8,408 nucleotides of DNA, taken from Chloroflexota bacterium. GTDB lineage: Bacteria > Chloroflexota > UBA6077. The stretch is from positions 1 through 8,408 of the forward strand of contig JAJZRD010000170.1 in NCBI GenBank assembly GCA_021845945.1, written 5' to 3'. How positions within the stretch are numbered: the first letter of the stretch is position 1; every line of letters begins with the position of its first letter. The notes beneath the pieces were generated by a model. That model searched no databases, was not told the origin of the DNA, and saw nothing but the letters and a program-made list of their open reading frames with translations. Positions 7,390 through 8,408 of this stretch are shown here, piece after piece. Made by a program: the position numbers and the translations under genes.

Positions 7390-7880
7390 AAGTCGTACAC
7401 CACCGCCACTTCGTCGCACTCGGGGAACTTGGGGCAGCGGATGCACTCGCCCCACACCTTCCGAGGCAGCTCGTTTACTCCGATGAGGGTGAAACGCAGG
7501 CTCTCGAAGAAACCGGCCTCCCGGGTCAGCGCGTAGACCCGGCTCAGTCCCATCTCACGGGCCTCCTGGATGCAGGCATTCACCAGCGTGCTCCCTATGC
7601 CCCGCCGCTGGAAGCGCCTGTCCACCGCCAGCGAGCGGATCTCCGCCAGGTCGGCCCAGTTGACGTGGAGGGCGCAGCAGGCCACCGGTGTGCCCTCCTC
7701 CTCGATCACCCAGAAGTCCCTCAGGTTCTCGTACAGCTCGCTCAAGGGCCGGCCCAGCATCACCCCGACCTCGGCGTGCTCGTTGATCAGCCGATGCATC
7801 ACCGGCACGTCGCCGATGCGCGCCTTCCGCCGTGGCAGGGCCGGCCCCCGAGCCTCTGCCACTACTCCTTCGTCTTCCAT
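7386..7880 (-). CDS. GNAT acetyltransferase, short N-acetylglutamate synthase (ArgA)-like
   Basis: This 164-residue protein has one GNAT fold. The acetyl-CoA loop is QRRGIG at 91-96, preceded by the strand DLAEIRSLAVD at 77-87; YENLRDFWVIEEEGTPVACCALHV at 50-73 and RVYALTREAGFFESLRF at 114-130 complete the family pattern. These match the short ArgA-like enzymes, of which Mycobacterium tuberculosis Rv2747 is a characterised relative that acetylates L-glutamate. The C terminus KVWGECIRCPKFPECDEVAVVYDL differs from Rv2747 and has three cysteines (C146, C149, C155) spaced C-x2-C-x5-C; I recall similar tails in other bacterial members of the group. The ATG at 7880 overlaps the recN end by 19 bp and has GAGGAG eight bases upstream; the stop overlaps gcvT. 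Substrate assignment to glutamate is inference from family likeness, and the protein has no amino acid kinase domain. Confidence 0.85.
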   Translation of the reverse strand: MEDEGVVAEARGPALPRRKARIGDVPVMHRLINEHAEVGVMLGRPLSELYENLRDFWVIEEEGTPVACCALHVNWADLAEIRSLAVDRRFQRRGIGSTLVNACIQEAREMGLSRVYALTREAGFFESLRFTLIGVNELPRKVWGECIRCPKFPECDEVAVVYDL

Positions 7881-8408
7881 CCTTTGAACTCCTCAGCCTT
7901 GGCCAACAGTTCTTGCGCGCTGGCAATCGCGGAGGCGAACTCCGCCGTGCCCGCCAGCATGGCCGCCAACTCCTCCACCCTGTGGCTCCCCTCCAGCGAT
8001 CTCACGGCCGTGCGGGTGCGACCGCCCTCGACGATCTTCGCCACGGACAGATGGTGGTCCGCCATGCAGCCGATCTGGGGCAGGTGGGTGATGCACAGCA
8101 CCTGGTGGTTCTCCGTCAGCTTCCACAGCTTCTCTCCCACCCGGGCGCCGCTGCGGGCACCAACGCCCACGTCGATCTCGTCGAACACCAGGGTGGGGAT
8201 CGCGTCCGCCTTGCACAAGATGGTCTTGAGGGCCAACATCAGCCTGGCGGTCTCACCGCCGCTGGCGATCCTGACCAGCGGCTTCGGCTCCTCGCCGGGG
8301 TTGGGAGAGACCAGAAACTCCACCCGGTCGACCCCCGTGCCGTCGAAGGCCACCCTCTCCCGGTCTCCCAGTTTCCCGCCTCCACCTGCTAACCCCACCC
8401 CTCTCCCC
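7862..8408 (-). CDS. recN: DNA repair protein RecN, C-terminal part (N-terminal part outside window)
   Basis: RecN is an SMC-like ATPase that acts early in double-strand break repair. The frame is open to the high-coordinate edge, so only about 181 C-terminal residues are seen. They contain the second half of the ABC head: VDRVEFLVSPNPGEEPKPL near fragment residues 26-44, signature IASGGETARLMLALKTIL at 47-64, Walker B PTLVFDEIDVGVG at 71-83 with D76 and E77, and the switch region HQVLCITHLPQIG at 101-113 with H108. Walker A and the coiled coils lie outside the window. The GTG at 8398 is not a real start: RecN is normally about 550-600 residues and the frame stays open upstream. The stretch before FDGTGVDR (about residues 1-20) is unusually glycine-rich. 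Confidence 0.93.
   Translation of the reverse strand, partial: GRGVGLAGGGGKLGDRERVAFDGTGVDRVEFLVSPNPGEEPKPLVRIASGGETARLMLALKTILCKADAIPTLVFDEIDVGVGARSGARVGEKLWKLTENHQVLCITHLPQIGCMADHHLSVAKIVEGGRTRTAVRSLEGSHRVEELAAMLAGTAEFASAIASAQELLAKAEEFKGWKTKE

Noticed and set aside
7390..7455. Longer gcvT start at 7455
   Set aside because: The extra 22 residues are unlike any GcvT N terminus and lie within the acetyltransferase coding sequence; the ATG at 7389 gives the normal protein.
6307..7536. Open plus-strand frame of about 409 codons opposite gcvT
   Set aside because: The minus strand encodes a complete, well-conserved GcvT; the plus frame has low-complexity composition and no recognisable domain.

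Overview
The window is GC-rich bacterial DNA with every supported gene on the minus strand, so transcription runs from the high-coordinate end to the low end. In that order it holds: the C-terminal part of recN (DNA repair ATPase), a small GNAT acetyltransferase resembling short N-acetylglutamate synthases, the complete protein set specific to the glycine cleavage system (gcvT, gcvH, and a P-protein split into gcvPA and gcvPB), two oligopeptide/dipeptide ABC-transporter ATPases (oppD and oppF type), and, after a roughly 300-bp gap, the N-terminal part of a DUF4392 (D-glutamate cyclase-like) protein that runs off the low end. The split P-protein, the RecN sequence style and the GC-rich palindromic intergenic repeats suggest a Chloroflexota-like organism. 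That placement is inference, not proof.

The block from recN to oppF is very compact. recN overlaps the acetyltransferase gene by 19 bp, the acetyltransferase stop overlaps the gcvT start as ATGA, gcvT and gcvH are 11 bp apart, gcvPA and gcvPB overlap as ATGA, and oppD and oppF overlap by 11 bp. The one wide gap inside the block (176 bp, between gcvH and gcvPA) is filled by a palindromic repeat cluster. A GC-rich hairpin with a short T tail shortly after oppF is a plausible end of the transcript. The gap before the DUF4392 gene carries a second palindromic repeat, built as two related hairpins in inverted orientation, and a weak promoter candidate.

Functionally, GcvPA/GcvPB decarboxylate glycine, GcvH carries the aminomethyl group on lipoyl-lysine, and GcvT transfers the one-carbon unit to tetrahydrofolate. 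The shared L-protein (lipoamide dehydrogenase) is not in the window. The OppD/OppF pair would power uptake of peptides, which could supply glycine, but no permease or substrate-binding protein gene is present here. The acetyltransferase and the DUF4392 protein both point to glutamate-related chemistry, but a shared pathway is only a guess.

I found no clear undescribed system. The oddities worth checking are the orphan transporter ATPases attached to a glycine cleavage operon, a conserved four-cysteine set in both ATPases, a 21-bp tandem duplication that adds a small Gly/Ser/Pro/Ala-rich insert to GcvPB, a cysteine cluster at the C terminus of the acetyltransferase, and two classes of palindromic repeat.
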